Below are positions 1 to 10,638 of a stretch of DNA of 64,000 nucleotides, piece after piece. A program made the translations under genes and the position numbers. Position 1 is the first letter of the stretch. Each line of letters begins with the position of its first letter. This DNA comes from Podospora pseudoanserina (taxonomy: Eukaryota > Ascomycota > Sordariomycetes > Sordariales > Podosporaceae): positions 1,193,001 through 1,257,000 of the forward strand of contig NC_085922.1 in NCBI RefSeq assembly GCF_035222485.1. Direction: 5' to 3'. Under the pieces are notes generated by a model that searched no databases, was not told the origin of the DNA, and saw only the letters and a list, made by a program, of their open reading frames with translations.

Positions 1-1
1 A

Positions 2-157
2 TCGGTTTCATTCATTTCCCACGTGGAGATCGGGGAGGAAGAGACGGACGGGCCGGCCGACAACGACGATGATGATGTGTGGGACGATGGGTTTGAGGGC
101 CAGATCGAGACGGAGCGGGTACCTGAGAGGTGTGTGACGGGCCGGTGTGGCCGATGA
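2..157 (+). CDS. 3' end of an unidentified gene (partial)
   Basis: The second forward frame is open from the window edge to a TGA at 155-157, about 51 codons. It is strongly acidic (a run of glutamates, then DNDDDD, then DDGFEGQIETE), which is more protein-like than the competing frames. The start lies outside the window, so the product cannot be named. The antisense frame is also open here, so the strand assignment is tentative. Confidence 0.35.
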   Translation, partial: SVSFISHVEIGEEETDGPADNDDDDVWDDGFEGQIETERVPERCVTGRCGR

Positions 158-486
158 TGGTAGGTGACGAGATGCGATGGCAGAGGAGTTCTTTGTGGAA
201 AGGACTGGCAGGCTGTTCGGCAATCTTGGAGGTGAGAGAGATCAGAGCGATGAATGAAGAGGCATCGGTACTGTTATATGAGGTCAGTACGTTGGAGGGA
301 GCTATATTCAAGGAATGATTGCCTATAGGGGTAGGTCTGATATGATGTTCTACCTGTACTGGGAAGGAACCGGAAGCGAGTGGCGTTGGGGAGCACCTTC
401 CTTTTCTATGGACTGGTAGCAGATTGGAAGGCACATGTGGAGTTTGAGGGAAGGAGCTCCCGACTATCACTCGATGTCAATTTGTA
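158..486. other. Intergenic, no gene seen
   Basis: No frame on either strand has convincing coding character. It separates the partial acidic gene from the decayed frame that follows. Confidence 0.4.
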
Positions 487-840
487 ATGGCATCTTCTAA
501 GTTCATGCAATAGCTGATGCCAACTGCATCGCCTGCGGACGTAGACACAACGAGAATAGCCATCCGACAAGACCAAAAGTGGCAGCCCATGCTCTGAGAG
601 AAAGAGGGGATGGTTCGGGACACCAGGTACGAATACGCTGCGATTATTCGAGCAAAGACAAAAGAAGAGGTTATCGTCATCCGGGGAGACGGCAGAACCG
701 AACTGGCATTGGAGGGTTTGCGGCTCACCCGATGGGCAGGAGTTTAACCTCCACTGCCAGTTCCATCAGACGATGTCAACGTCATAGCTCTCAAACTCGT
801 CGAACTTTCGACGCAGGAGCGGGTCGAGATCAAAACTTGA
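487..840 (+). pseudogene. Decayed reading frame of unknown origin
   Basis: One forward frame runs for about 118 codons with protein-like composition (for example EEVIVIRGDGRTELALEGL and DDVNVIALKLVELSTQ) but is interrupted by about three in-frame stops. Single-exon splicing does not explain them well. The family is not recognised. It could be a relic of a lineage-specific gene or a chance frame; the preserved phase across the stops favours a relic. Confidence 0.35.
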
Positions 841-1197
841 TAATGCTAGAGATTACTATCGGCTGGCTTTGTTGGAGACCAAAGGGAGGGTGGATGTGGC
901 GTAGACTCGCTCATTCATGGCTAGGGAGCCGCCATAAAGAGAGGAGCGGGATACTCGAAACCTGATATCAGGGGTTAAACGCATAGTGACAACTTCTTTG
1001 TCGACCACCAGCTTCCTCCGTCTCCACTACACATTTCATCAAGATTTAAGTTCTGTCTCCTCACCATCCCACGTGGCCATGAATGATGCTCGTTGGGTCC
1101 AAGGGGGTTCATCTGATCCAGCTGAACTAGTTCGGACCAGCAACACACAGCCTTGATCGATTCTACGGGGTAAGGTATTCAACACTCAAAAGGAAGG
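841..1197. other. Upstream region of the 439-aa gene
   Basis: No open frame of note. This stretch should hold the promoter and leader of the gene starting at 1198; no clear TATA box was seen. Confidence 0.4.
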
Positions 1198-2517
1198 ATG
1201 CATTCCACTGAGCCTTCGCCAACCGAGAGGGGGCGCGCCAGACTTCCGTCTCTCGCTCAGGCTATTGGTACTTGGGATGAGGAGGTTGATCACCACATCA
1301 ACAGTCACCTCAAAGGTCATGCCAACAGCCAGGTTGCCAAGGCCAACGGCAAGACTGCTGCGAGGCCAAATGCACCCAAAAAGTCACACACCTACGACTG
1401 TTCCCGGCCACAACTTCCCGGGACTGCTGCCCCGGTGACGGCGCCCTCTTTCAGGGCGAACAGCTATGTAGCAGCTGTCCAAAGCCTCGACCCCCGACCG
1501 CTCCAGCAGCTGCACAACGAGCGGTCCTACCTCGTCTACAACCTCCAAAAGCAGGGCCAACGTGCCACCCGGCTCTTCCAAAAGTATGCCGCTCTCGAGG
1601 CCCTCATGTCGGGCAACCAGACACCCGCCGAGGCCAAGAAGTCAAAAAGGGAGATGTCCTCTCTCAAGAACAAGATCAGCGAAAGCACCCAGCAAGAGCA
1701 GCTTATCCTCATCCGCCTCGGCGAGCTCCACATTGAGCTCCAAAACCGAGACCGCTGGATGCAAGTCCACCAGCCTCTCCCTCCTCAGCTGCTCCCCATC
1801 ATGCAGCAATACCCCCCCATTCTCGCTGCGGCTACCGCCGGCGTGCATTACCATCCCCAAGGGCAATACTACGAAGAGACCCCCTTGACCGCCACCGCGG
1901 CCCCCTTCTCTCCCGGGGGAGGAGAAGAGTACTTTTACGAGAACGAGGAGATCTACGAAGAAGACGACCCAGGCCAACCCACCGCCCTGGACCCAATGTC
2001 CCCTTGCTTCACCCCCGCGGTGCAATTCTCAGAAGACATCTGGTCCCGCTCACTCCGGCCCACCTCTGACAATCATGGTCTTGAGGAAATCGGCCCCAAG
2101 ACTGCGATTCCCGAACCGGGCTCTTCCTCCTCTGCGACTACAGAAGAGTCCGATATCCCAGGGCAGTCAACGCCCATCAAGCAAGAGGAGCTGGAGTCCT
2201 ACCCTGGAACTGAGACCGATAATGACGCTCCTATTCCCCCTACTGCTATCCGGGTCACTACCACTACCACTACCACGACGAGACAGGAAGAAGATCCGGA
2301 GTCGTCTGGTGAGGAGGTGGTCAACGTGAATGACTCGACCTGGGCCACGGAGGAGGACGACTCCGAGCCGGAGGATGTCAACGCGTGGAAGAAGAAGCTG
2401 AAGAGGCTGAGCCATCATGCTGTTCCCTTGGCGCTGAGGGCGAGGGATAAGAGGATGAGCTTGCCGAGTTTGAAGGACTTGTGGCCGAGGAGCAGGAAGA
2501 ATAGTTTGGCTTCCTAG
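1198..2517 (+). CDS. Unrecognised fungal protein with central coiled coil and acidic C-terminal half
   Basis: A single-exon frame of 439 aa opens with an ATG. The N-terminal ~100 residues are basic and look disordered. Residues about 95-185 are rich in Leu, Glu, Lys and Gln with heptad-like spacing (for example QQLHNERSYLVYNLQKQGQ) and are predicted by eye to form a coiled coil. The C-terminal half is acidic and Ser/Thr/Pro-rich, with a run of eight threonines and many SP/TP sites, and ends in a basic patch of about 40 residues. No enzymatic motif, signal peptide or membrane segment is visible. The layout would fit a scaffold or cytoskeletal/signalling adaptor, but that is only inference. Its 3' end converges on the NECAP-like gene. 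Confidence 0.75.
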   Translation: MHSTEPSPTERGRARLPSLAQAIGTWDEEVDHHINSHLKGHANSQVAKANGKTAARPNAPKKSHTYDCSRPQLPGTAAPVTAPSFRANSYVAAVQSLDPRPLQQLHNERSYLVYNLQKQGQRATRLFQKYAALEALMSGNQTPAEAKKSKREMSSLKNKISESTQQEQLILIRLGELHIELQNRDRWMQVHQPLPPQLLPIMQQYPPILAAATAGVHYHPQGQYYEETPLTATAAPFSPGGGEEYFYENEEIYEEDDPGQPTALDPMSPCFTPAVQFSEDIWSRSLRPTSDNHGLEEIGPKTAIPEPGSSSSATTEESDIPGQSTPIKQEELESYPGTETDNDAPIPPTAIRVTTTTTTTTRQEEDPESSGEEVVNVNDSTWATEEDDSEPEDVNAWKKKLKRLSHHAVPLALRARDKRMSLPSLKDLWPRSRKNSLAS

Positions 2518-2930
2518 GCAAGGTTAATATTTATTTTATTTTATTTTTACGTTTAACGACAGAAGAAAGGTTTAGACTTTTATTAGAAAGCGATAACCTG
2601 ACAAGAGTAGGGACAGAGAGGGGTATGTATAAATAAGCATCATCAAAACAAACAACATATAAAAGAAAATGGGGCCGGCGGTGGGGGTGGCATGTTGGGA
2701 ATATTTTGTTGGCGTTTTTGCTTTTTCGTTATCTTATTATGAGCAGTTACGATCAGATCAAACTGGCACTGGAAAGCAGGGAAAACTTGTACTATAAATT
2801 ACCTACTCTACCTACCCCATATGTTTTGCAAATATATACTCTAGTGTGTTGTCTCTCATAGCTGACCACCGCCAAACACTTGACTCGCTTTGCTGTTTCG
2901 CTCAGATGCCCATCTCATATCATTCCTCCA
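2518..2930. other. Shared 3' region between convergent genes
   Basis: AT-rich stretches (TTTATTTTATTTTATTTTT near 2530) are consistent with polyadenylation signals for the two converging genes. No gene was seen. Confidence 0.5.
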
Positions 2931-3798
2931 TCAAGCAAACTCTCCATTAACCCCATCATCAAACCCCATCTGCTGCGCCGACAACCTCTTCTGCCGTCTC
3001 GCCTCACTGGCACTAGGCGGCGGAGGGGGAAGACTGAAACCCCCTCCCCCGTTTCCAGGTGGTGGCGGCAAAGCAAAACTATTCAGACTCTTCCCCCTTC
3101 CCCCCTCCTCCTCCTCCTTCTTCTCCCCCCCTTGTCCCTGGTTTCGTCTCCCAAACTTCCCCCCGAGATTAATCGTAATCGTCTCCCCCTCCTTCAGACT
3201 CCAATCCTTCTTCTCCTCAGTCTTTTCCTTCTTTTCCCTTTCCGGCTGCTGCTGCCCCCCAAAACCTAGCGATTTCCCGCACTCCTGCAACGCCAAATTG
3301 AAATCAAAAGCGTCGCTCCGCTCCTCAAACCCGACACCTAACGTCGCCTTTTTTCCCGTCCCGGGGTCGGACACTCTTAATGCGAAGAACCGGGAGGAGT
3401 CGCTGCATGGGGTGACGATTGCGGGTGTTGTGTAGGGCGCTGCTGCGAATAACTGAGGTTGTCCATTATTATCCGAGGAGCTGGTGGTTGACTCGAGCAA
3501 GATATCGACTTTGAGCTCGGTAGTCTCAGGCGAGAGCGACGTCTCGAGGATGCGAAGGCGGGAGGTGAAGATTGGGTTTTGGGGGAGGGAGGTCCAGGAG
3601 CTGGCTAGGTAGGTTGATGAGGAAGGGGAGGAAGGGGGGAGGGTGTAGATGTGGACTTTGGGGGTTATGTCTACAGGTATAAAGTTAGCTGGGGGGGGGG
3701 AGGGGGAGAGGGGGGATCAAACGAACGGAGGACTCGGACGATGGCGTCTGGGGGAGGGGTTGGCCGGTGGCAGGGTCGATGGTGGTGGCGGGGTCCAT
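2931..3798 (-). CDS. NECAP-like adaptin-ear-binding coat protein (PHear/DUF1681), 5' frame problem
   Basis: NECAP proteins bind the AP-2 adaptor ear and act in clathrin-mediated endocytosis. The main exon, 2931-3670, encodes the PHear core: VHIYTLPP, SWTSLPQNPIFTSRLRILE, QLFAAAPY, DSSRFFALRV and the hallmark FEERSDAFDFNLALQ, followed by a Pro/Gly-rich tail with acidic EEK stretches. The ATG at 3798 begins MDPATTIDPATGQPLP. An intron ends at the TAG at 3671-3673 with a CTAAC branch point upstream. The expected family sequence PPDAIVRVL is encoded, but one base out of the ATG frame, just after a C5 run near 3750. With donor GTTCGT (3726) the gene is out of frame; with the weaker donor GTTTGA (3722) it is in frame (271 aa) but lacks that segment. 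Family assignment is firm; the N-terminus is not. Confidence 0.8.
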
Positions 3799-4498
3799 AT
3801 TGGGTGAGAGGGGGTGAGCAAACACTGTTGGAGAGATAGTTGTTGTTGTCAAGCGCTGAGGTCAAAAGATGGGATAAGTAGGAATGATATATATATCCCA
3901 GACACAAGAGGACCCTGAAACAAGGCGCCTGTTTATGCAAGCGGGACCCTGGATCTGATGCTGGCTGGGGAAGCTTTCTCCCCATGCACATCACCCCGCT
4001 TGCTCCCGTTGCCTAGCTCGGTGCCCCGCTTTAATCGTCGGAGCGTCCCAGTGAGAGGTCAAAGTCCTCGGTGGAGAACAGGTGAGAAAGAGCGGCTATG
4101 CTTCTTCAGTTACATGATGACGAGTCACATATGAATGCGCATTGTGTTATATGTGCCACGTTCTGTTGGACCTCGAGTCTGTAAGAAGGGTATTGTTCCT
4201 CGACGTACATGGTGGTAGCTGTGTAACGTACCTTGGACTCCTCAGGCTAGCTGCGACCAAGGTGCTTCTATTTCAGAAACGAAGCCTGGACACGAAGCTC
4301 ACTGCGCCCTTTCTAGACCTAGGATCACGAACTGCTATAGCGGAACATCATAGGCCGGCCCATTGTTTGGTGGGCAGGCAGTCACAGGTAGCAGCAGTTC
4401 GAGCTGTAAAGGGTGCTTGTGAAGCTGTCACTTATGGACGTCTATAGACGTCTAATCCGAATAGGTATCCAACCCTTGAAATATCCAAAACCGTTCAC
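3799..4498. other. Intergenic region between NECAP-like gene and the TM-protein gene
   Basis: Holds the upstream region of the minus-strand NECAP-like gene and the 3' flank of the next minus-strand gene. An ATATATATAT motif lies at about 3888-3897, roughly 90 bp upstream of the NECAP ATG, and may be its TATA element. No gene was seen. Confidence 0.45.
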
Positions 4499-6407
4499 CT
4501 AAATAATATACACTGGCAACCGACTCCCCAACAGTTCACTCTTTGGCATCTGCACATCGTTCTGATCAAAGTTGTGCAGCAGCAGCCAGCAAATCATCCG
4601 AAATACCAGCGTGCACCACACCGTGTTCCGCCCCGGGTCTATCCTCGCTTCCGTGTCGTCTCGAGCAAGCCGGGGTGTGGGTGCTGGTTTGTCGCCCGCC
4701 GGTTGCCGCAACTCGGCTTCGATCTGGCGTGTTTTCTCGCCGTTGGAGTCGAAGCTGGCACCTTCTTCCAGCCGAGCCCACAGGAATCGGGACGGGTCTG
4801 GTAAGCCAATGTCTGTGACTATTGGGCGGACGTCATCGAAGTAGGCTGCCATGAATTCCGCCTCGCGCTCGCCGCGTGGCGCATTGAGTAGGTTGACGAG
4901 CGATCGGATAGGCTTTTCGCCATGCTCTGGGTTGAGGGCCGAATGCACGGTATGGATGTGTCGCTGAATCACATCTAGAACCAGCGGCTTGGGAACCGCC
5001 GCGAGGATGGCGTCGGCTGCGCTGATGGAGTCATTCAGGACATTGAGTTGCTTGGGGTCATAGCCTTCGTCCTTTGTAGGGGGCAGGCTTTCTCTCAATA
5101 TGGCCGCTTGCTCGGCTAATACTTCCAGGTCGGACGACGTCCGCTTCGAGTCGTCCCGTGCAGCGATTGTATCGAGATGATGGGAAAAGGCCGTGAGGAG
5201 TAACCTCAATGAGAAAGCCCTCGTCTCCCAGGCATATATGGTGGGGTTCGGAAGATAGGTGTAACAACGGTCCTTTTGATGGAGAGTGCGGCCGAGCATT
5301 CCTAGAAGCTCGAAAATAACTATCACCGGATTAGCATTGACTTCAAGTAAAGGGGTGAGGCTAAATACTTGGGAAAAAGTGGTTTTGTCGGGAATGTCCC
5401 TTCGAGAAATGCTCAATCGTGTTGCTGTCGCATCCTATCAGTGAGAGTGTCGCAGCGATCTCTCGACGGCTTCCTAGCTGCAATGTCTTGAGCTCCTTCT
5501 GCCTCCTGGTCGCATCAGGATTACGCAGGGTTTTATCCTCCCAGTCTCGAAGGCGATAGATCGTTGGTACGTTTCCATAGCAGAGCTCCTTTACTTCCTC
5601 CGTCGGGATCACGCGATGGTTCCTGAAGTTTGTGATGCCTGTCTTTGCAAACGTAAAGACGAGACCAAACTCACGCACTCGGTATCCGTGGATGCTCATT
5701 CCATTTCCCTCGGCTCGATACACATCCTCGTCCTGGTCGAACCTCTTCCAGTAGAGGCCTAATGTCGCCGTGAGCTCGATCAGGTGGGTAATGGTTGTCG
5801 TGGCATAAGGCCGACGTAAAACGGACGTCTCATCGAATGTGCGGATGGTGCTTTGGACGCCGACAGCCAAAGTTGGAAACTCAAAATTGCGTGATATCCT
5901 CGAAATCCCACCAGCATTGACCCCTTCAACACTGCGCCACATGTCCATTTCCCAGGCTATCGAGTCTCTCTCCATCCCTTGAATCGTCTCCAGCAACCTC
6001 ACCCAAGACGCCCGCTCGTTATGAACTGTATGAATCTTTTTATCTCCGAAGCTCGAGGGGCCAGGGTCCGGATCGTAGATCACTCTGGTATCCTCACAGC
6101 TCTGGCGCGAGCCATCGATATACCAGATCGGCTTGCCTTGAACAGGGCCGCGCGCATTGTTGCGAGGAGCGAGGAAGATGACCGGTAGCTCAGCTTCTGT
6201 CACGGTCCGTCGTCCCCGCGAGAAGGATAACAAGCCGTAAGTCTTCGTTTTTCTGTAGTCGGCCCATTTGCCCATCATTCCGCTGTCCCAGTGGTCGAAG
6301 CCGGTGGGTTTAGAAAACAAATGGGCGGCAAGAAAAACGACCGAGACGATGAATGCGCCAGCAGCTAGAATAATGGCGGCGATGCCGACGCCATCGGCCT
6401 CGGCCAT
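4499..6407 (-). CDS. Single-TM fungal protein of unknown function (modin-like layout)
   Basis: Two exons (6407-5369 and 5319-4499) joined across a 49-nt GTATTT...GATAG intron give 619 aa in frame. Residues about 9-31 form one hydrophobic segment (GIAAIILAAGAFIVSVVFL), followed at once by GFDHWDSGMMGKWADYRK, a soluble region with many Trp/Arg residues, and a helical C-terminal third. The order (TM, then a G-x-x-x-W-x-x-x-M-G-x-W-A block) resembles the fungal modin-like proteins known from Podospora; that link is made from memory and is tentative. No catalytic motif was seen. The gene is divergent from the DUF7580-like gene at 7251 with an 843-bp shared upstream region. Confidence 0.7.
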
Positions 6408-7250
6408 GTTGTGGTGTTAGATTCTAATCTTCCCCACAAAAGCAGAGTGAACCACAAGGGTGATTGCTGAGGTCGAGTCGTATGTCGCCGACAGCGACGT
6501 CAGACGCGGAGCTGGAGATATTCGAGGCGAATGTAGACAGAGGGCAGAAAGCCTTGACGTCGGCGCCGTTCGAGAACTGATTGCGAGGGGTTATCCCATG
6601 TCGGTTTTGCAATGCCAGCGTCGCAAATGCAGGCAGGTTGACCGACCGACACCAGATATGGTCGTGAGTATGGGTCTCGATGCTCAGCTGCAGGCGTTCC
6701 GTCCAATGAAGGCGAATTAGCGAACCTCAATTGACCATAGCCCGGGTGCATTCATGCAACTGTGCCGCAGGAATCACTGGACCGCTCCAGCCATCGCAGC
6801 TCATGTTGGCGGCTATAGGTCAAATTGGGCAGCGACAACACATAAGAGGCCACCCACTTGGTGTTGTGTTACTCCCAGCCTTGCCTTTGGCGCATCCCTC
6901 GGCCACACCTCAGGGAAATCTGGCGCATGGGGTGTTCCCCTCTCTTCATGCGACCATCACGCTCTGTTCTGGCGGAGAACTTCTCCTGGGACAGTACTAC
7001 GCCTCCGCGTGCCCCCATCGCCATCATCGCGAATTGCGAACTCGACGAAGGTGAGGCCTTGCGTGCCTTTCACTTCGCTCTCCACCCTGTGCTCCAGGCC
7101 CGCCATTCGATCTATGCACCTCTCCAGCAGTAACCCGAAATACCGCCGACGCTCAGCCTGGGAAAGCCAATTCAGCCCATCTGAACACGATAGAGTGACC
7201 TGGGGCAATAGGCTTCGGTCTAATCAGCCCAAGGTCATTCGCGAGGCGCA
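6408..7250. other. Shared divergent upstream region
   Basis: An 843-bp interval between the 5' ends of two divergent genes. Overlapping frames of 60-200 codons exist on several frames but none looks protein-like. It probably contains both promoters; no clear TATA element was found. Confidence 0.45.
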
Positions 7251-9146
7251 ATGGAGGCAATCTCACTCTTTGGGACGATCCTTAGTATCATCACAACTTT
7301 CCGCGATGCCTTCCCGTCACTCGCTTCCGACGCGACCGATTGGAAGAACTACGAATTCTTCGACCGCGCTCGATGGGTGAAGTTGCTCAAGATCATAAAA
7401 AACATAGAAAAGTGGCAATGGCGGTGGATGGTGTATTCCGAGGAGGCGGGACAGCAAGGAAGCCTGCAGTCCAAGTTCTGGGGCTCTTCCGCTTCTGAAA
7501 TAACAGAGCACGTCAAGTGTATCCAAGACGAGGTGGCCAAGCTCCAAAAGCTGCTCAACACTCGCAGGATTGACCGGGGAGGAGGTTGTTTCGGTATCTT
7601 TAGGAAAAAGGGGCGGGATGTCTTGTTCCGATCGGGAGGCAACATAAACAGAATCCTCGAAACCCTTGACACGCTCGTCTTGGGCCTGGATACGATGAGC
7701 GACGAGGCCTACTGGCGTCTCTGGAGACGTCAAGATTTTGGAGAAAAAGAACCACGGCCACCCGAGACCTCGGCTCTGCATCAGTTTGGACACCAGCACC
7801 ACCTGGTGAAGCTTGCCATGCACACGTGGTTGACGTCCAACCAGCTTCGGGACTGCTGCTTGGGTAGGGGACGAAAACTCGAGTTGGATATCGAACTCGA
7901 CCTCTTCTTTCGCCAGCGCCCGCATGACGGGATAGAACCAAGATCGCAAGTGATTGCAGAAGCATCTCAGACCAAAAGCCTCGGCTACACTCTCCTAGTC
8001 AGCCAACCAGACTACATGAATAGGAGAAAAAGAATTCGCCTTACCCCAGACCCAGCTCGTGTGCCCGAGAGATGCAAGACGCTTTTCTCCGAAGCCTTCG
8101 ACGTCGTTTCCGGTCATGCGGGGGGCGGTGAAGCAGGGCTCGAGCTGGTCACAAAAGGTCAACGCGTAACCATGAAGCTAGAAGAGCTTCAGAACGTCGT
8201 TGGCAACCTACCAGAGCCTACATCACTGCGCAGCCAACTAAGCTCGCAATCAGCGAGGGAGTCCGTGGACGACCCAATACGCAAGATCGATCATCAAATA
8301 TGGAAAATGAAGCGAGCTTTCCACATTTCCGAGTTCTGCTTGCTCTTTTTCAAGTCCAAGTGGATGAGTTGGGTATGTAGCTGCAATATCCAGGAGTATG
8401 ACCTTTCGTCTCTCGACACTACTACCAACAGCACGTTCCTCGTCGACCAGCGGTATCTGTTTGCGGTTAAAGGCCTTAGCAGTGACGACAAGGATGTGCC
8501 GCCAGCGGCTTGCGCTGCGGCACCAGCCACACCGAATGGGTCGGGCAATGGGACTGCGACGTTGAAGCCATGTTGGTGCCAGTCGAAGCTGAGCGATGAT
8601 CCAAAAGACAAGAATGTGGCCTCGAGTCTGCAAAGATACCCCCTCTTCTCACTGGGGTTGATCTTGGTCGAGATTGGCTTGGGACGCCCGTTACAGGAAA
8701 TCCAGGTCAACAAGGCTGTTGTTGACGTGAACTCGATATTCTTCGGATACCACGACTCTTCGACCTCGGACCCAATAGTCAAGAAATCGCTCGAAGAATT
8801 GAGGCCGATTTTCAACGATGTCTTGGCTGACGACGACGACGATGAAGACAACAAGAGGGCGAAGAAAGCAGGAAGCGACTTCTATTCCGCCGTCAAGTTC
8901 TGCCTCAAGTCGAGAGACCCACCAGGCGTTGACAAGACGAAACTTGAAGAATTCTTTCTAGAGGTCGTGTGGAAGTAAGAGCCCCTAGATACTGTATTGT
9001 GTGCTGTTTCATGGTTCTCTGAATGCTGACCAAATCACGGTAGGTTGCACAATATCCAAAAAGACTTGATCGAACAGCGCGATGAACTCCTGCGTAATAA
9101 AGGCCAGCAGTTACTGCCGAGGAAGCAGACACAGCAGGAGGCATAA
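7251..9146 (+). CDS. DUF7580-like fungal protein with HeLo/SesA-like N-terminus
   Basis: Two exons (7251-8974 and 9044-9146) joined across a 69-nt intron (GTAAGA, GCTGAC branch, GGTAG) give 608 aa. The N-terminus (MEAISLFGTILSIITTFRDA) and the helical first ~150 residues resemble HeLo/SesA-type domains of fungal cell-death and NLR-associated proteins. The C-terminal half has a pseudokinase-like block, SLQRYPLFSLGLILVEIGLG, typical of fungal DUF7580 proteins, which often follow HeLo-like domains. A D-rich stretch (DDDDDEDNK) precedes the last helices, and exon 2 adds a charged Gln-rich tail. Proteins of this layout are often implicated in heterokaryon incompatibility or innate recognition. Domain names are assigned by pattern only, and the function here is inferred. 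Confidence 0.7.
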
Positions 9147-9573
9147 GTAGATCAGGAGATGAAGGTATGATGAGCTTGGGTGGTGTTGGGAAATGAGAAT
9201 TCCAACAGGCCTCTTAATTTGTATCTAAGTCCTGCCACCTGATTGGCTTACACTCTGATAAGATAAGACCTCTCACCGCGGGGTGCACCATGGCGGGGCA
9301 GGCGGTCAGACGTGGCATTTTGACCTGTCAATGGACGAAGCTTCCCATTGAGTCATCGAAACCGTAAATGGAAAGAACCTTGATGAATTAACTTTGGAGA
9401 ACCCTCGAGGCCCTGAAACTTGCATCTTTAACCCTGCCAAATCTTAGCTCGAGTCAGACCCTTCCCAGCACAGACTTAACACCAACAATCGCATGCTTAG
9501 ACGCATCCCACTTCCACCCTTCTCACTCCATACATTCTACCGCCTCATCTACCAGCACATTTTCCACGACATC
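9147..9573. other. GCN3 upstream region
   Basis: No gene was seen. A CTT/ACC-rich leader with short upstream ATGs precedes the GCN3 start; one ATG at 9493 is in frame with it. Confidence 0.45.
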
Positions 9574-10638
9574 ATGGCTACCGACGAAGAAACAAAGCCC
9601 GTCTCTACGGACCTCCCAGTCCACCCCAAGCCCCAAAATGAAGACTTCGACATCGTCGCGACCTACCGCAGCCTTCTGTCGTCAGACAGGGAAATCACCA
9701 TGCCCATTGCCGCCATCGAGTCCCTAATCGAGTTCCTCTCCGTAACCCCCTACGTAACCTCGATGGAGCTCGTCGAAAAGGTCAAGCACCAAAAGGCGCT
9801 CCTCCTTGCCTCGGCCCCGAACCCCCTCCCCATCCTCGCAGGCGCAGATCTCTTCGAGCAGTTCCTGCTCCGGTCGCTTAGGCCGCCACCGGCAGCATCC
9901 TCCAGCTCCAACCTGACCGAGCCCATGTCCTTCGACCAGACTCGCGAGCATCTCGTAGCCAACAAGCAACTATTTGCTCAGCGTGCCCAGGCAGCAAGGG
10001 ACAACATCGCCATCTGGGGCGCCCGTTACGTCTCAGACGAGAAGATTGTCCTCACCGCTGGCGGGTCAAGAACAGTAACCAAGATTCTTCTGAGGGCAGC
10101 GACAGACCAGTCAAAGCACTTCAAAGTAATCTACATTGCCGAACCAACCAACACCCGCTCCCAAGCGGCCGTGGATGAGCTCCGCCAAGCGGGCCTCGAA
10201 GTCGAGACAATCGTCCCCAACAAGGTCGCTTATGTTCTTGCCAACCAAAAGAAGATCAACCTTGTTCTGGTGGGGACAGAGGCTATCATGCAAAATGGAG
10301 GTATCATCTCCGGAATGGGCACCGCTCAGCTGGCAGCTTTGGTAAAAGCCATCCCCGGAGGAATGAAGAGGTTTTATGTCGCGGCAGAGACGCACAAGAT
10401 TGTGAGGAAGACGCCGATCGCGTATCCAATCGTGAAGAAAATGGGAGTGAGGCAGAGGGATATTACACGCTTTGAGAATATTGGCGTGGATCTGAACAAT
10501 GAGCTGGTTAAGGAGCAGCTGCTTCAGGAGAGTGATGAGGTGGACTATACGGATCCGGAGCTGATTGATGGTATTATTACGGAGCAGGGCGTTAAGATGA
10601 CGTGGCAGATTTGGGAGTTAGTTGATGATTACATATAA
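9574..10638 (+). CDS. GCN3: Translation initiation factor eIF2B subunit alpha
   Basis: This is the regulatory alpha subunit of the cytosolic eIF2B guanine-nucleotide exchange factor, which recycles eIF2-GDP and senses phosphorylated eIF2alpha. The chosen start (MATDEETKPVS) gives 354 aa; an in-frame ATG 27 codons upstream at 9493 would add a hydrophobic stretch not expected in the family. Visible family features are the helical N-terminal domain (DFDIVATYRSLLSSDREITM, PIAAIESLIEFL) and the Rossmann-like C-terminal domain (ILTAGGSRTV-type strand, VIYIAEPTNTRSQ, LVLVGTEAIMQNGGIISGMG, FYVAAETHKI), with the final DPELIDGIITEQGV block. No intron is needed. Length is close to yeast Gcn3 (305 aa) plus a short Ser/Pro insertion around residue 130. 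Confidence 0.95.
   Translation: MATDEETKPVSTDLPVHPKPQNEDFDIVATYRSLLSSDREITMPIAAIESLIEFLSVTPYVTSMELVEKVKHQKALLLASAPNPLPILAGADLFEQFLLRSLRPPPAASSSSNLTEPMSFDQTREHLVANKQLFAQRAQAARDNIAIWGARYVSDEKIVLTAGGSRTVTKILLRAATDQSKHFKVIYIAEPTNTRSQAAVDELRQAGLEVETIVPNKVAYVLANQKKINLVLVGTEAIMQNGGIISGMGTAQLAALVKAIPGGMKRFYVAAETHKIVRKTPIAYPIVKKMGVRQRDITRFENIGVDLNNELVKEQLLQESDEVDYTDPELIDGIITEQGVKMTWQIWELVDDYI

Noticed and set aside
4142-4447. Forward frame of 101 codons near 4.3 kb
   Set aside because: No homology-like features, and no promoter or splice context.
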